A stretch of DNA of 34,524 nucleotides. It comes from an uncultured Bacteroidota bacterium. Its GTDB lineage: Bacteria > Bacteroidota > Bacteroidia > Flavobacteriales > Flavobacteriaceae. How positions within the stretch are numbered: position 1 is the stretch's first letter; every line of letters starts with the position of its first letter. A model generated the notes under the pieces. It was not told the DNA's origin and did no database searches. It saw nothing but the letters and a program-made list of their open reading frames with translations. The position numbers were made by a program, and so were the translations under genes. The stretch spans positions 1 to 34,524 of the forward strand of contig CABXRG010000011.1 of the NCBI GenBank assembly GCA_902514615.1, written 5' to 3'. This document shows, one piece after another, positions 1 to 8,039 of this stretch.

Positions 1-1455
1 TTTAATTTCTCTTTTTATATTTTTTAAATTTTGAGAATTGGTAAGATCTCCATTTAACTGATCTCTTATATTATTCAGATAATCATTCCTTTGAGATATA
101 AAATTAACCTTGCTAAAAAGCTCTCTTCTTTTTAATTTTAACTCTTCATTAATTTTATCTTTTTCTAGATTTAATCTTCTATTTTTTTCTTTTTGTAAAT
201 CATTATTGAATTTCAACGATAAAAGGATCAATAATAAAATTGATGATGATAGAATAGAGACTAGAATAATTCTGTTAGTTCTCACCCTAGATAATCTTAG
301 GTCATTTTGCTTTTCACTTACAAGTATTAGGTTCTCTAGAGTATTAAATTCATTTTCCTCTTGTTTTATTGATGGGTCTTCATTGTAAAAGATAATTGAA
401 TCTTTAACACTTAATAAATTATTGATAGACCCTTCATCAGAATATATTTTTTCAAGAAGTTTAAAATTATCTAATTTTTGGGATTGATTAATATTTTTAT
501 CACTAAGGTTTTGTTGAATAAATTCCTTTGCTTTGGAGCTCATTCCCATTAAATAATATGCATTTGAAATTTTAATATTAACATTTATGATTCTTTGTGG
601 AATCGATACGGTTAGATCTTTTGCTAAAAACAAGTATTCTAAAGACTCTTCCATTTTACCTTGTGATTTTAAAAGATCAGCATAAACTAGATTTGCCTGA
701 GCATATAAAACTTGTGATTCCTTGAATAAGACATCATCTAATGATGAATTTTTTTCATGTACGGTCTTTATTTTATTATAATAATCCACAACCAACTCAA
801 CATTATCCGATATAAAGAATAAATTCATATATGAAAGATATACTTGAATAATTTCTGTATACCTAATTGCACTGCTGTTAACCCTTTCAAAAACTTGATC
901 TAATAGCTCTTCAGATGATTTTAGATCTCCTTGATCTCTTTTAATTAATGCCAAATTAAGTAGGGAAGTATTAATTCCATAATATTTTTCATCATCATAA
1001 TTTGAATCAAATAATTGAAAGTTATCTAAAGCCTCGTTATAAAATTTTTCGGCATTTACATAATCCTCTTTTTGATAGTATACAATACCCATTGAATTAA
1101 GAACCCAGGGCGGTTTAATCACATTTTTATTTCTTCTTTTACTTGGCTTTAACAGATCATAAAGCTCTAAAGACTTAGATAAATATTCAAATGAAGTTTT
1201 ATATTCTCTTAAAAAATAATATACCTCACCTAAATAGTAATTTGTGTTTACATATTCAAGAGTAATTTCTTCTTCATCCTTAAAAGATTCAAGAGCCAAA
1301 AAACCAAATTCTAAAGCTTTTTGTGGCTCTGCAGCCTTATATTTTACAATTGAATCATTCAGAGATCCAATAAAATTTTGAGCATTAAGATTGTTGAAAA
1401 CTGATCCTACAACTATAAATATAAATAGGGGTATATATTTTATGTTTTTTATCAT
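1..1455 (-). CDS. TPR/transmembrane regulator, 3' end beyond window
   Basis: This gene is partial: 485 codons are visible from its ATG at 1455, and the frame is open to base 1. I translated it by hand. It begins with a signal peptide (residues 1-26, ending in LNAQ), followed by an alpha-helical region rich in Tyr/Leu/Ala, typical of tetratricopeptide repeats, up to about residue 380. One transmembrane helix lies at about 393-415 and a charged coiled coil follows (KLKRRELFSKVNFISQRND). This layout is that of the common Bacteroidota regulators with periplasmic TPRs, one membrane helix and a cytoplasmic C-terminal LuxR-type helix-turn-helix. The helix-turn-helix would lie outside the window, so a histidine kinase domain is not excluded. 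Its start codon overlaps the stop of the GGT-like gene (ATGA, 1452-1455), so the two are probably cotranscribed and translationally coupled. Its target is unknown. Confidence 0.8.
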   Translation of the reverse strand, partial: MIKNIKYIPLFIFIVVGSVFNNLNAQNFIGSLNDSIVKYKAAEPQKALEFGFLALESFKDEEEITLEYVNTNYYLGEVYYFLREYKTSFEYLSKSLELYDLLKPSKRRNKNVIKPPWVLNSMGIVYYQKEDYVNAEKFYNEALDNFQLFDSNYDDEKYYGINTSLLNLALIKRDQGDLKSSEELLDQVFERVNSSAIRYTEIIQVYLSYMNLFFISDNVELVVDYYNKIKTVHEKNSSLDDVLFKESQVLYAQANLVYADLLKSQGKMEESLEYLFLAKDLTVSIPQRIINVNIKISNAYYLMGMSSKAKEFIQQNLSDKNINQSQKLDNFKLLEKIYSDEGSINNLLSVKDSIIFYNEDPSIKQEENEFNTLENLILVSEKQNDLRLSRVRTNRIILVSILSSSILLLILLSLKFNNDLQKEKNRRLNLEKDKINEELKLKRRELFSKVNFISQRNDYLNNIRDQLNGDLTNSQNLKNIKREIK

Positions 1456-3050
1456 TTAAATTCACTTACACTTCCTTCCCAATCTGGATCTGCTGATCCA
1501 AACCATTTTCCATTTATTGAATCTAGAGCTATCGCATGGACTCTTCCAAAATAAGCTTTAGTTCTAATCATTTCTACATTAAATGACTCTGGATAAAATT
1601 CGTAATCATTTAAATGATTTATACCCAAATGACTTTCTATATAAATTGGACTTTCAGACTTGTATACTCTAGGAAAAAATATTGCATCTACTAAAGGCAT
1701 ACCTGTCTTAAGATATCTGTATGCAACTTGATTTATTGCTACAGGTATTTTGTTTCCACCTGCAGCTCCAAGAGCAAGAACAACTTTATCACCCTTGCTA
1801 AATATAGTAGGTGAAATATGTGAAGATGCTCTGTCGCCTGGCTTATCTTCTCCAAGATAACCGCCTAGATATGGCCCCATTGTAACATTATATAAAAAAC
1901 CCAAACCTTTGGATGCAACCTTGGAGCCCATATTTGGACCTAAAGTTTGAGTAAGAGAAACTACATTTCCATACTTATCTGAAGTTGTTAAGTGTGCAGT
2001 ATGTCCTTGAGCCATATCAGCCACTTCTGATTTTTTAATTTGATCAATGCTCACAATATCTGTATGATTGTTCTCAATATCTAATGCAATTTGCTTAGCC
2101 CTATCAACAGACAAAATACTTTTCACTGAATCAACATCTTTTTGATAAGTTCTATATCTATATGCCTCTTCAACAGCTCTTGATACTTTTAAATTCCAAT
2201 CTCTTTCTGATTCAATTTTTAATTGGTCCATTATTTGAATCATCTGTATTGTAATTGATCCATAGGAAGGAAGATTTAAAGTGTTGATGTCATACCCATT
2301 AAACTTACCCGTCAATACTTCTGATTCTTTTGCAGAATAATTTTTCAAATCCTCTGTAGTAATAAACCCACCATTGGATTGAATATCATCAGTAATTTTT
2401 TCAGCAATTTCTCCTTCATAAAAACCCTTTTTACCATTTTTTGATATCACTCTAAGAGTTTTAGCTAAGTCTTTTTGTATTAGTATATCTCCTGGCTTAA
2501 AAGATTCTCCATTAGAATTCAAAAAATACATTTTTGTACCTTCAAATGATTCAATTTTTTCCTTTTCATATTGCTGTCTTTTGATTTCACCAGGCAAAAT
2601 TAAAAACCCATTTTCTGCTATATCTATAGAAGGTGCCATAATAGTCTCGAGGTCTAAAACTCCATTTTCTTCATGAAGCTTTATCAGTCCAGCAACAACC
2701 CCTGGAATTCCAATAGTTTTATACCCATAACTTGGTAAATCAGTTTCATTATTATTAAAACTTTCAGGTATTTGTGTTGTAGCGTCAATTCCCAAAATTT
2801 TACCTTCAGCCTGCTTATAAATAACCTGAAGTCTACCACCTATTCCACTCATACTTGGCTCAACCACCGATAAAGTAAAAGCAGAGGCAACAGCTGCATC
2901 AAAAGCATTTCCACCTTTAGAATACATTATTTCACCTGCTTTAGATGCAAGTGGATGCGGCGAGGAGATAAAACTATTTGAGTACGGAGTATCTTCACTA
3001 CAACTAATTAGAAAAAATGAAAATATTATAATTAAGAATTTATTTTTCAT
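1452..3050 (-). CDS. Gamma-glutamyltransferase-like Ntn-hydrolase lipoprotein
   Basis: This 532-residue protein belongs to the gamma-glutamyltransferase (GGT) family, whose members self-cleave and use the new N-terminal Thr as nucleophile. A lipoprotein signal with lipobox LISC (Cys 17) places it in the envelope. The N-terminal family signature GGNAFDAAVA is at about 46-55. The likely cleavage/nucleophile Thr 351 lies in GHTAHLT, the conserved SS pair is at 409-410, and the oxyanion-region glycines (GAAGGNK) are at about 428-434. Residues that bind the gamma-glutamyl group in E. coli GGT seem changed: the MDD segment reads TMGPY, and the RETAP-like segment reads DATTQIP. The substrate may therefore not be glutathione. 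It follows susC-susD on the same strand behind a hairpin and overlaps the TPR regulator downstream. The family assignment is firm; the substrate is not known. Confidence 0.88.
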   Translation of the reverse strand: MKNKFLIIIFSFFLISCSEDTPYSNSFISSPHPLASKAGEIMYSKGGNAFDAAVASAFTLSVVEPSMSGIGGRLQVIYKQAEGKILGIDATTQIPESFNNNETDLPSYGYKTIGIPGVVAGLIKLHEENGVLDLETIMAPSIDIAENGFLILPGEIKRQQYEKEKIESFEGTKMYFLNSNGESFKPGDILIQKDLAKTLRVISKNGKKGFYEGEIAEKITDDIQSNGGFITTEDLKNYSAKESEVLTGKFNGYDINTLNLPSYGSITIQMIQIMDQLKIESERDWNLKVSRAVEEAYRYRTYQKDVDSVKSILSVDRAKQIALDIENNHTDIVSIDQIKKSEVADMAQGHTAHLTTSDKYGNVVSLTQTLGPNMGSKVASKGLGFLYNVTMGPYLGGYLGEDKPGDRASSHISPTIFSKGDKVVLALGAAGGNKIPVAINQVAYRYLKTGMPLVDAIFFPRVYKSESPIYIESHLGINHLNDYEFYPESFNVEMIRTKAYFGRVHAIALDSINGKWFGSADPDWEGSVSEFK

Positions 3051-3055
3051 AAGAC

Positions 3056-3090
3056 AAAAAAAAGGTTTGTAAAATTTACAAACCTTTTTT
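3056..3090 (-). terminator. Strong hairpin after susD, directly before the GGT-like gene
   Basis: A perfect 13-bp inverted repeat (3061-3073 with 3075-3087, one base between) is flanked by an A run on one side and a T run on the other. Read on the minus strand, the stem is followed by eight T residues, the form of an intrinsic terminator. It ends the susC-susD message. The T run is only about 5 nt from the GGT-like start codon at 3050, so no promoter fits between them. The flanking runs would let it work in both directions, but no plus-strand gene ends here. Confidence 0.8.
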
Positions 3091-3115
3091 GAAAGTATTA
3101 CTTTTTTTTAAAGTA

Positions 3116-4537
3116 TTATTGATTCACTTGTGTTTTTGTGAATATTCCTGGATCTTCTGCTGGTGCATTAGAGTTAGAATTTAACTCTGTTGCAGCATAT
3201 GGCATTCTTTCAGGATATGGAGGATTTGGTCCACTAACTAGAACAAAAGGTACAGAATATGCACTATCAGACTTTCTTAGTCTTCTAGCATCATTAAATG
3301 GCATATGCATACCAAATCCTGAGACATATCTTTCTTCAATAACCTCTCTAAGAAATGCAGTATTAGCATCAACACCATCTGTATTTTCAATTCCACCTGA
3401 ATTAAAGTCAGATGAAACAAATGCTTCATAGTTATATGGGTTAGAGTTATGATTACTATTTAAGTTACCACCTGAATTAAGCCAAGATCTAACATTATTT
3501 AAATGTGGTAGACCGTCAGCTAAGCTCCCTTGTCTTGCTTTTGCTTCAGCTAAAATTAATTGATTCTCAAAATATGTTACCATATTTTGCGGTTCAGTTT
3601 CAGCAATTACACCTGTATTTGCTGACCCACTTGAAGAATTAATCTTATAATATCCATATCTAGCAGTTTCATCAGTTTTTGCATGATTTCTATTGGTAGA
3701 ATATGAATTACTTAAAAGTTGAAGTAAATAACTCTCTTCACCACCTGAAGAGTTTCCAAGGTCACCTGCTCTTGAACCATTTAATATAGTTGCAAACAAG
3801 TTTGTGTCTCCAGCTTGGATTCCAGGAGGATTAAATTTCATGTCTCCTGATGCACTACTTATTCCATTACTAGCAGCAGCAATAGCAGCGGCATAATCTT
3901 TTTTATGTAGATTAAATCTAGCAATTAATGTATAAGCTGCTTCAATCCATTTATCCTTGTTACCACCATAGATAATATCTTGAGCTAAACTACCAGATGA
4001 AGCTGATTGAAGAGTTGAAATACCAGATGTTAACTTTTGAATAGCTGTGCTATATACCGAAGTTTGTGAATCAAAAGTTGGATCCTCTATTTCAGGATTA
4101 CCTGCTTCACTATATGGAATTCCACCCCAAAGAGAAGCAGCAGTTCCAAAAGCATGACCTTCAATAATTTCAGCTATTCCTACTAATAATGTATTAGAGG
4201 AATTATTTTGTAGCTGTCTCATATTGTTAAGAACTCCCACATAGAGAGCAAACCACTCGCTGTTTGACTCAACGGTTGATAAATTATATCCGTATATATT
4301 TGAATATAAAGAACTAAATCCAATTAATTGACCAGAATACATTCCGCTAATTCTATTTAGATGACCTAATTGCAATTGAATATTTGCCAATTGTGCCCCT
4401 GTTAAAAATAGTTTATCCTCAACATCAGTAATTAGGATATCATTTGGATTTGAATTAATGTCTTCATTTAAGTCTTCACAAGAAAATGAGAAAACAATTA
4501 GAAGAGCTAATATTGATTTTGTAAATAATTTTTTCAT
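3116..4537 (-). CDS. SusD/RagB-family outer-membrane lipoprotein (SusD-like_2 type)
   Basis: This 473-residue surface lipoprotein captures substrate and acts as a lid for its TonB-dependent SusC partner. The lipoprotein signal ends at Cys 20 (FSFSC), followed by an acidic stretch and the NSNPND segment typical of the SusD-like_2 group. The middle holds helical repeats (for example EAAYTLIARFNLHKKDYAAAI at about 200), as in the TPR scaffold of SusD proteins. The C-terminus carries the family feature of an ERYVSGFGMHMPFNDARRLRK-type segment near residue 401, where SusD proteins end in a WxxxRR-like motif. It starts 4 nt after the susC stop, so the two form one operon. SusD-like_2 proteins are often linked to non-starch nutrients such as peptides; the ligand cannot be read from the sequence. 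Confidence 0.9.
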   Translation of the reverse strand: MKKLFTKSILALLIVFSFSCEDLNEDINSNPNDILITDVEDKLFLTGAQLANIQLQLGHLNRISGMYSGQLIGFSSLYSNIYGYNLSTVESNSEWFALYVGVLNNMRQLQNNSSNTLLVGIAEIIEGHAFGTAASLWGGIPYSEAGNPEIEDPTFDSQTSVYSTAIQKLTSGISTLQSASSGSLAQDIIYGGNKDKWIEAAYTLIARFNLHKKDYAAAIAAASNGISSASGDMKFNPPGIQAGDTNLFATILNGSRAGDLGNSSGGEESYLLQLLSNSYSTNRNHAKTDETARYGYYKINSSSGSANTGVIAETEPQNMVTYFENQLILAEAKARQGSLADGLPHLNNVRSWLNSGGNLNSNHNSNPYNYEAFVSSDFNSGGIENTDGVDANTAFLREVIEERYVSGFGMHMPFNDARRLRKSDSAYSVPFVLVSGPNPPYPERMPYAATELNSNSNAPAEDPGIFTKTQVNQ

Positions 4538-4541
4538 TTTA

Positions 4542-7500
4542 TTAATAATTTATTGTTAAACTGAAAAGAAAACCTTTCGTCTGAGGGTTTGTGAAATACT
4601 CAACACCTTGAGCTACACTAACACCTTTTGTGTTAATCTCAGGATCGATCCCATCAACATTATTAATGTTAATTAAGTCTCTACCTGTAAAAGTCAATAT
4701 AACATCACTTAGTCCGATATTTTTGACAACTGGAGTGTCTAAAACATAACTAAGAGAAAGATCTCTTAATTTAGTCCATGTAGCATCAGCTATTGAGAAG
4801 TTATAAGCTTGGTTATCACCAAAACCACCTCCAATACCTGTTCTATACCAGTTTTCATCAAGAAGAACCGGGCCTGCACCAAAGTCCTTAACATTTCCTC
4901 TAACAGTTGTTCCAGATGGAATTGTAGATCCTTTGTAATTAACAAGAGACTGATCTAGAGTGAATCTGTTAGCAGTTTCTTGAGTTGTTCCAAATCTTCT
5001 TAATACCCATAATGTTCTTGGAGAAAATTCACCACCATGTGAATGTTCTAGAACAGCATTAAGTCTAAATTTCTTATATCTCATATTTAAAGAAATACCA
5101 CCTCTCCAGTCTGGATTAGGATCACCTAATACAATAGGACTAGAAGTTATTTGTGGGAAACCATTTGAGTTAAGATCGAAACTTCCATCAGCATTTGTTT
5201 TTGAACCTGTTCCATAAAGTGTTCCTAAAGGATATCCAACAATTGCTCTAGAACTAACTGATGCTCCAGGAGACAAGTTTATAGACTCTGTTCCGTATAA
5301 ATCTGTTACTTCATTTTCATTTGTAGACCAATTTAGTGCTGTTGATAAACCAAAGTCATCATTATCGATTAAATCTAATCCTAAGTCAATTTCCATTCCA
5401 TTGTTTGTCATCTCACCATAGTTACCATATTGAGTTGAGAAACCAGTTGATGGAGATAAAGAAACATCTAATAAGATTCCTTCAATTATATTATCATAAT
5501 ATGTAAGGGATAGAGATACTTTATCATCAAAAAATCTAAAATCTCCACCTATTTCCCATTCAGTTTTTATTTCAGGTTCAAGATTTGGATTTCCAAGGTT
5601 ATTATCTAATCTAAAACCACCTCCAAATAAATTACTGTCAAGAGGGTCACTATAAGTTGAGTAGCTAAATCCTCCCTCAGCTAATGTTTCAAACTTATGA
5701 GCAGAAGGCTGAACACCTACTTGACCCCAAGAAGCTCTAAGCTTAGCGAAAGACATTAAATTAGACTGAACGACATCTTCTGTTAAAACCCATGCCGCAT
5801 CTGCAGATGGGTAGAAAAATGTTCCTTTTATAGTTGAAGAAGCTTCTTGAGTTCCTGAAACATTAATGAATAACTGGTCACTTATATCAAAATTTAATAT
5901 TCCATAACCTCTATTTGATCTATTAAATGTTTTGAAACCATCAAAAGTTGAAGCTTCTGAAGATGTATTCAGAGAAGTAGTTCTTTTTGAGGAATTAACA
6001 AGGAATCCTGTTATATTTCCAGATAATCTACTGTATTTTCTGTCATTATAACTCCAACCTACTGTAGCTGTAAGGTTAACCTCATCAGACAGTTCAAAAT
6101 TAGCTTTTCCAATAACATCTAATGCAGAATTTCTTATATCCAATGCATCTTCTTGATATTGACCATTAGCTCTAGAACTTACATCTCCAATTGGGAAGAA
6201 GTAAGTTCTTTTATCATCTGCAACATCTAAGTTTCCTCTAGTTATTACTGATAACCAGTTAGTAGGTTTAATTGTTAATTGAGGAGTAATAGAAACTCTG
6301 TTAACTCTTGTGCTAGACTCTTGCTCATTAACTGTCCAAAGTGGATTTGTATATGATTGATTAGAGCTTTGCCCAATTGATTTTCTATATGATCTACCTC
6401 TGTTTATATACTCAGTTCCACCTGAACTAAAATAAGATCCTTTATAATCTCTTTGATCAAAATCCGGTGGAGTTCTAAGAAGACCTAGCATTAAACCTGA
6501 TACATTTGAACTTTGTTGTATTCTGTTTGAATCAGTGTAAGTATATGCCATTCTAGTTGATAAAGTCATTTTATCATTTAGTTTAGCCTCATAATTTAAC
6601 CTAGCGTTAGTTCTTTCATAACTTGAGTTCTTTATTATACCATCTTGTTCTAGATGACCTAAACTAAAGAAGTAGTTACTGTTTTCATTTCCTCCACTAA
6701 TAGTTAAGTCGTTTTGTATAGCATTACCTGTGCTAAATACAGAGTTAAAGTTTTCGTCAACAAATGTATCAGTAGAGTTTTTAGTAGCTACTGCCTCATA
6801 CCTTCTGCCGTTTTCAGCTAAAAAGTATGCTCCAGATTTGAATGCATCAGCACCACCAGATCTTTCAGGAATATAATCTCCCCATGATTCCGCTCTAGTT
6901 TCACCATAAACTCCAGATCTTCCTTGACCCCAAGTATTCTGCATATCAATTCTTTCAGAAATTTCATCGAAAGAATATGATGACTTAAATGAAATTTTTG
7001 CTTTTCCTCTTTTACCTTTTTTAGTTGTAATTACTACAACACCATTAGCAGCTCTACTTCCATATAGTGATGCAGCAGATGCACCTTTCAATACGTTAAC
7101 AGATTCAATATCACTTGGATTAATGTCATTTAAACGTGATCCTTGAGAAACACCACCATTTCCACCAGTAATATTATTACCACCAGCATAAGATGTTGAA
7201 TTATCCATTGGAACACCATCAACAATAATTAATGGTTGTATTGATCCGTCAATTGTATTAGCACCACGAATTCTAATTGTACTTCCAGCACCTGGATCAC
7301 CATTAGATCTTGTAATTCTCACACCTGATGCTTTACCGCTTAAAGCATTAACAACAGTAGGTTCAGCTGATCTAATTACATCATCTGTGTCTATAACACT
7401 AGACGTAGAACCCTGTTGGTCCCGAACGGCTGCAAAACCTAGAGCTGTAACAACAACTTCTTCAAGTTCATTGTCAAGCTGTAATGATATATTTAAACCG

Positions 7501-7751
7501 GACTGTCCATCAGCAGTTATATATTGGGTTGTATATCCAATAAAACTAATTGCAAGAATTTGTCCTTGACTAGCAGTAATTTCAAAGTTTCCGTCAAAAT
7601 CTGTCGAAACTCCTGTGTTGGTATCTTCGATAATAACATTAGCACCTGGAAGGGGCACTCCATTTTCATCACTAACTATACCAGTAACTGAGTTTTGAGC
7701 AAAAGAAAATAACGTAAACATTAAAAATACTGTGCTTAGTATTTTTTTCAT
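4542..7751 (-). CDS. SusC/RagA-family TonB-linked outer-membrane transporter
   Basis: This 1069-residue TonB-dependent porin imports oligomeric substrates across the outer membrane. A signal peptide (1-18, ending SFAQ) leads to a carboxypeptidase-regulatory-like domain (about 20-97, with GVPLPGANVIIEDT). A LEEVVVTALG segment follows (about 96-105), as usual in SusC just before the plug. The plug (about 110-245) has the RIRGANTIDGSIQPLIIVDG signature and the LKGASAASLYGSRAANGVV segment. The rest is a 22-stranded barrel ending in aromatic Tyr (SLTINY), as barrel proteins require. The length is normal for SusC. It is the first gene of the operon with the SusD-like lipoprotein. A divergent control region (7752-7841) lies upstream. 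Family certain; substrate unknown. Confidence 0.96.
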   Translation of the reverse strand: MKKILSTVFLMFTLFSFAQNSVTGIVSDENGVPLPGANVIIEDTNTGVSTDFDGNFEITASQGQILAISFIGYTTQYITADGQSGLNISLQLDNELEEVVVTALGFAAVRDQQGSTSSVIDTDDVIRSAEPTVVNALSGKASGVRITRSNGDPGAGSTIRIRGANTIDGSIQPLIIVDGVPMDNSTSYAGGNNITGGNGGVSQGSRLNDINPSDIESVNVLKGASAASLYGSRAANGVVVITTKKGKRGKAKISFKSSYSFDEISERIDMQNTWGQGRSGVYGETRAESWGDYIPERSGGADAFKSGAYFLAENGRRYEAVATKNSTDTFVDENFNSVFSTGNAIQNDLTISGGNENSNYFFSLGHLEQDGIIKNSSYERTNARLNYEAKLNDKMTLSTRMAYTYTDSNRIQQSSNVSGLMLGLLRTPPDFDQRDYKGSYFSSGGTEYINRGRSYRKSIGQSSNQSYTNPLWTVNEQESSTRVNRVSITPQLTIKPTNWLSVITRGNLDVADDKRTYFFPIGDVSSRANGQYQEDALDIRNSALDVIGKANFELSDEVNLTATVGWSYNDRKYSRLSGNITGFLVNSSKRTTSLNTSSEASTFDGFKTFNRSNRGYGILNFDISDQLFINVSGTQEASSTIKGTFFYPSADAAWVLTEDVVQSNLMSFAKLRASWGQVGVQPSAHKFETLAEGGFSYSTYSDPLDSNLFGGGFRLDNNLGNPNLEPEIKTEWEIGGDFRFFDDKVSLSLTYYDNIIEGILLDVSLSPSTGFSTQYGNYGEMTNNGMEIDLGLDLIDNDDFGLSTALNWSTNENEVTDLYGTESINLSPGASVSSRAIVGYPLGTLYGTGSKTNADGSFDLNSNGFPQITSSPIVLGDPNPDWRGGISLNMRYKKFRLNAVLEHSHGGEFSPRTLWVLRRFGTTQETANRFTLDQSLVNYKGSTIPSGTTVRGNVKDFGAGPVLLDENWYRTGIGGGFGDNQAYNFSIADATWTKLRDLSLSYVLDTPVVKNIGLSDVILTFTGRDLININNVDGIDPEINTKGVSVAQGVEYFTNPQTKGFLFSLTINY

Positions 7752-7785
7752 ATAGATTGATTTTTTTATTGTTTAGTTTTTAATT

Positions 7786-7793
7786 TAACTTTG
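7786..7793 (+). promoter_or_regulatory. Bacteroidota -7 element for the cysteine-rich gene
   Basis: TAACTTTG is a full match to the Bacteroidota -7 consensus TAnnTTTG, 48 nt upstream of the ATG at 7842. No good TTTG -33 element is seen at the usual distance, so this is a candidate only. Confidence 0.5.
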
Positions 7794-7799
7794 ATGAAG

Positions 7800-7815
7800 G
7801 TAAAATTTATTTTAC
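7800..7815. promoter_or_regulatory. Inverted repeat in divergent control region, possible operator
   Basis: GTAAAAT and ATTTTAC form a perfect 7-bp inverted repeat around a 2-bp spacer. On the plus strand it begins where transcription from the -7 element at 7786-7793 should start. On the minus strand it lies within a weak candidate susC promoter, TTG-N21-TACCTTCA. That position suits an operator, but AT-rich DNA produces such repeats by chance. Confidence 0.35.
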
Positions 7816-7841
7816 AACAAAACCAATCTAATTAAAAAAAA

Positions 7842-8039
7842 ATGAATACTGTTACATATACTTGTGAAAAATGCGGAATGTCAGTTAAAAGTCAGTGTGC
7901 TAAGTGTGATACTCCATTAAAAAATAAGTCTATAACAATTGATAATGGTGATCAAGTACAAGTTTCTTATTGTCCTGATTGTGACGGGATGATTAAGTCT
8001 CCAATGTGTTGTGGAGATGACATGTCATGTGAGATTTAA
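7842..8039 (+). CDS. Small cysteine-rich zinc-ribbon-like protein
   Basis: This 65-residue protein carries nine cysteines: 8, 11, 19, 22, 44, 47, 56, 57 and 63. They form three clear CxxC knuckles (CEKC, CAKC, CPDC) plus a CC pair in SPMCCGDDM and a final Cys. The pattern predicts binding of one or two zinc ions or another soft metal. There is no signal peptide or membrane segment, so it should be cytoplasmic. I recognise the general form as a small conserved Bacteroidota protein but know no function. It has its own -7 element (7786-7793) and is divergent from susC. Its stop codon overlaps the stop of the M20 amidohydrolase on the other strand (TTAA, 8036-8039). The strict Cys spacing and the isolated promoter make it a real gene rather than a chance frame. 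Confidence 0.82.
   Translation: MNTVTYTCEKCGMSVKSQCAKCDTPLKNKSITIDNGDQVQVSYCPDCDGMIKSPMCCGDDMSCEI
8036..8039. other. Palindromic double stop TTAA between convergent genes
   Basis: TAA of the plus-strand gene is at 8037-8039 and TAA of the minus-strand gene is the complement of 8036-8038. The palindrome TTAA ends both genes, leaving no space for a terminator. Confidence 0.95.

Noticed and set aside
110-388. Open frames on the strand opposite real genes (for example 110-388, 3138-3431, 26184-26486)
   Set aside because: They lie wholly within well-supported genes, have low-complexity translations and no recognisable family.
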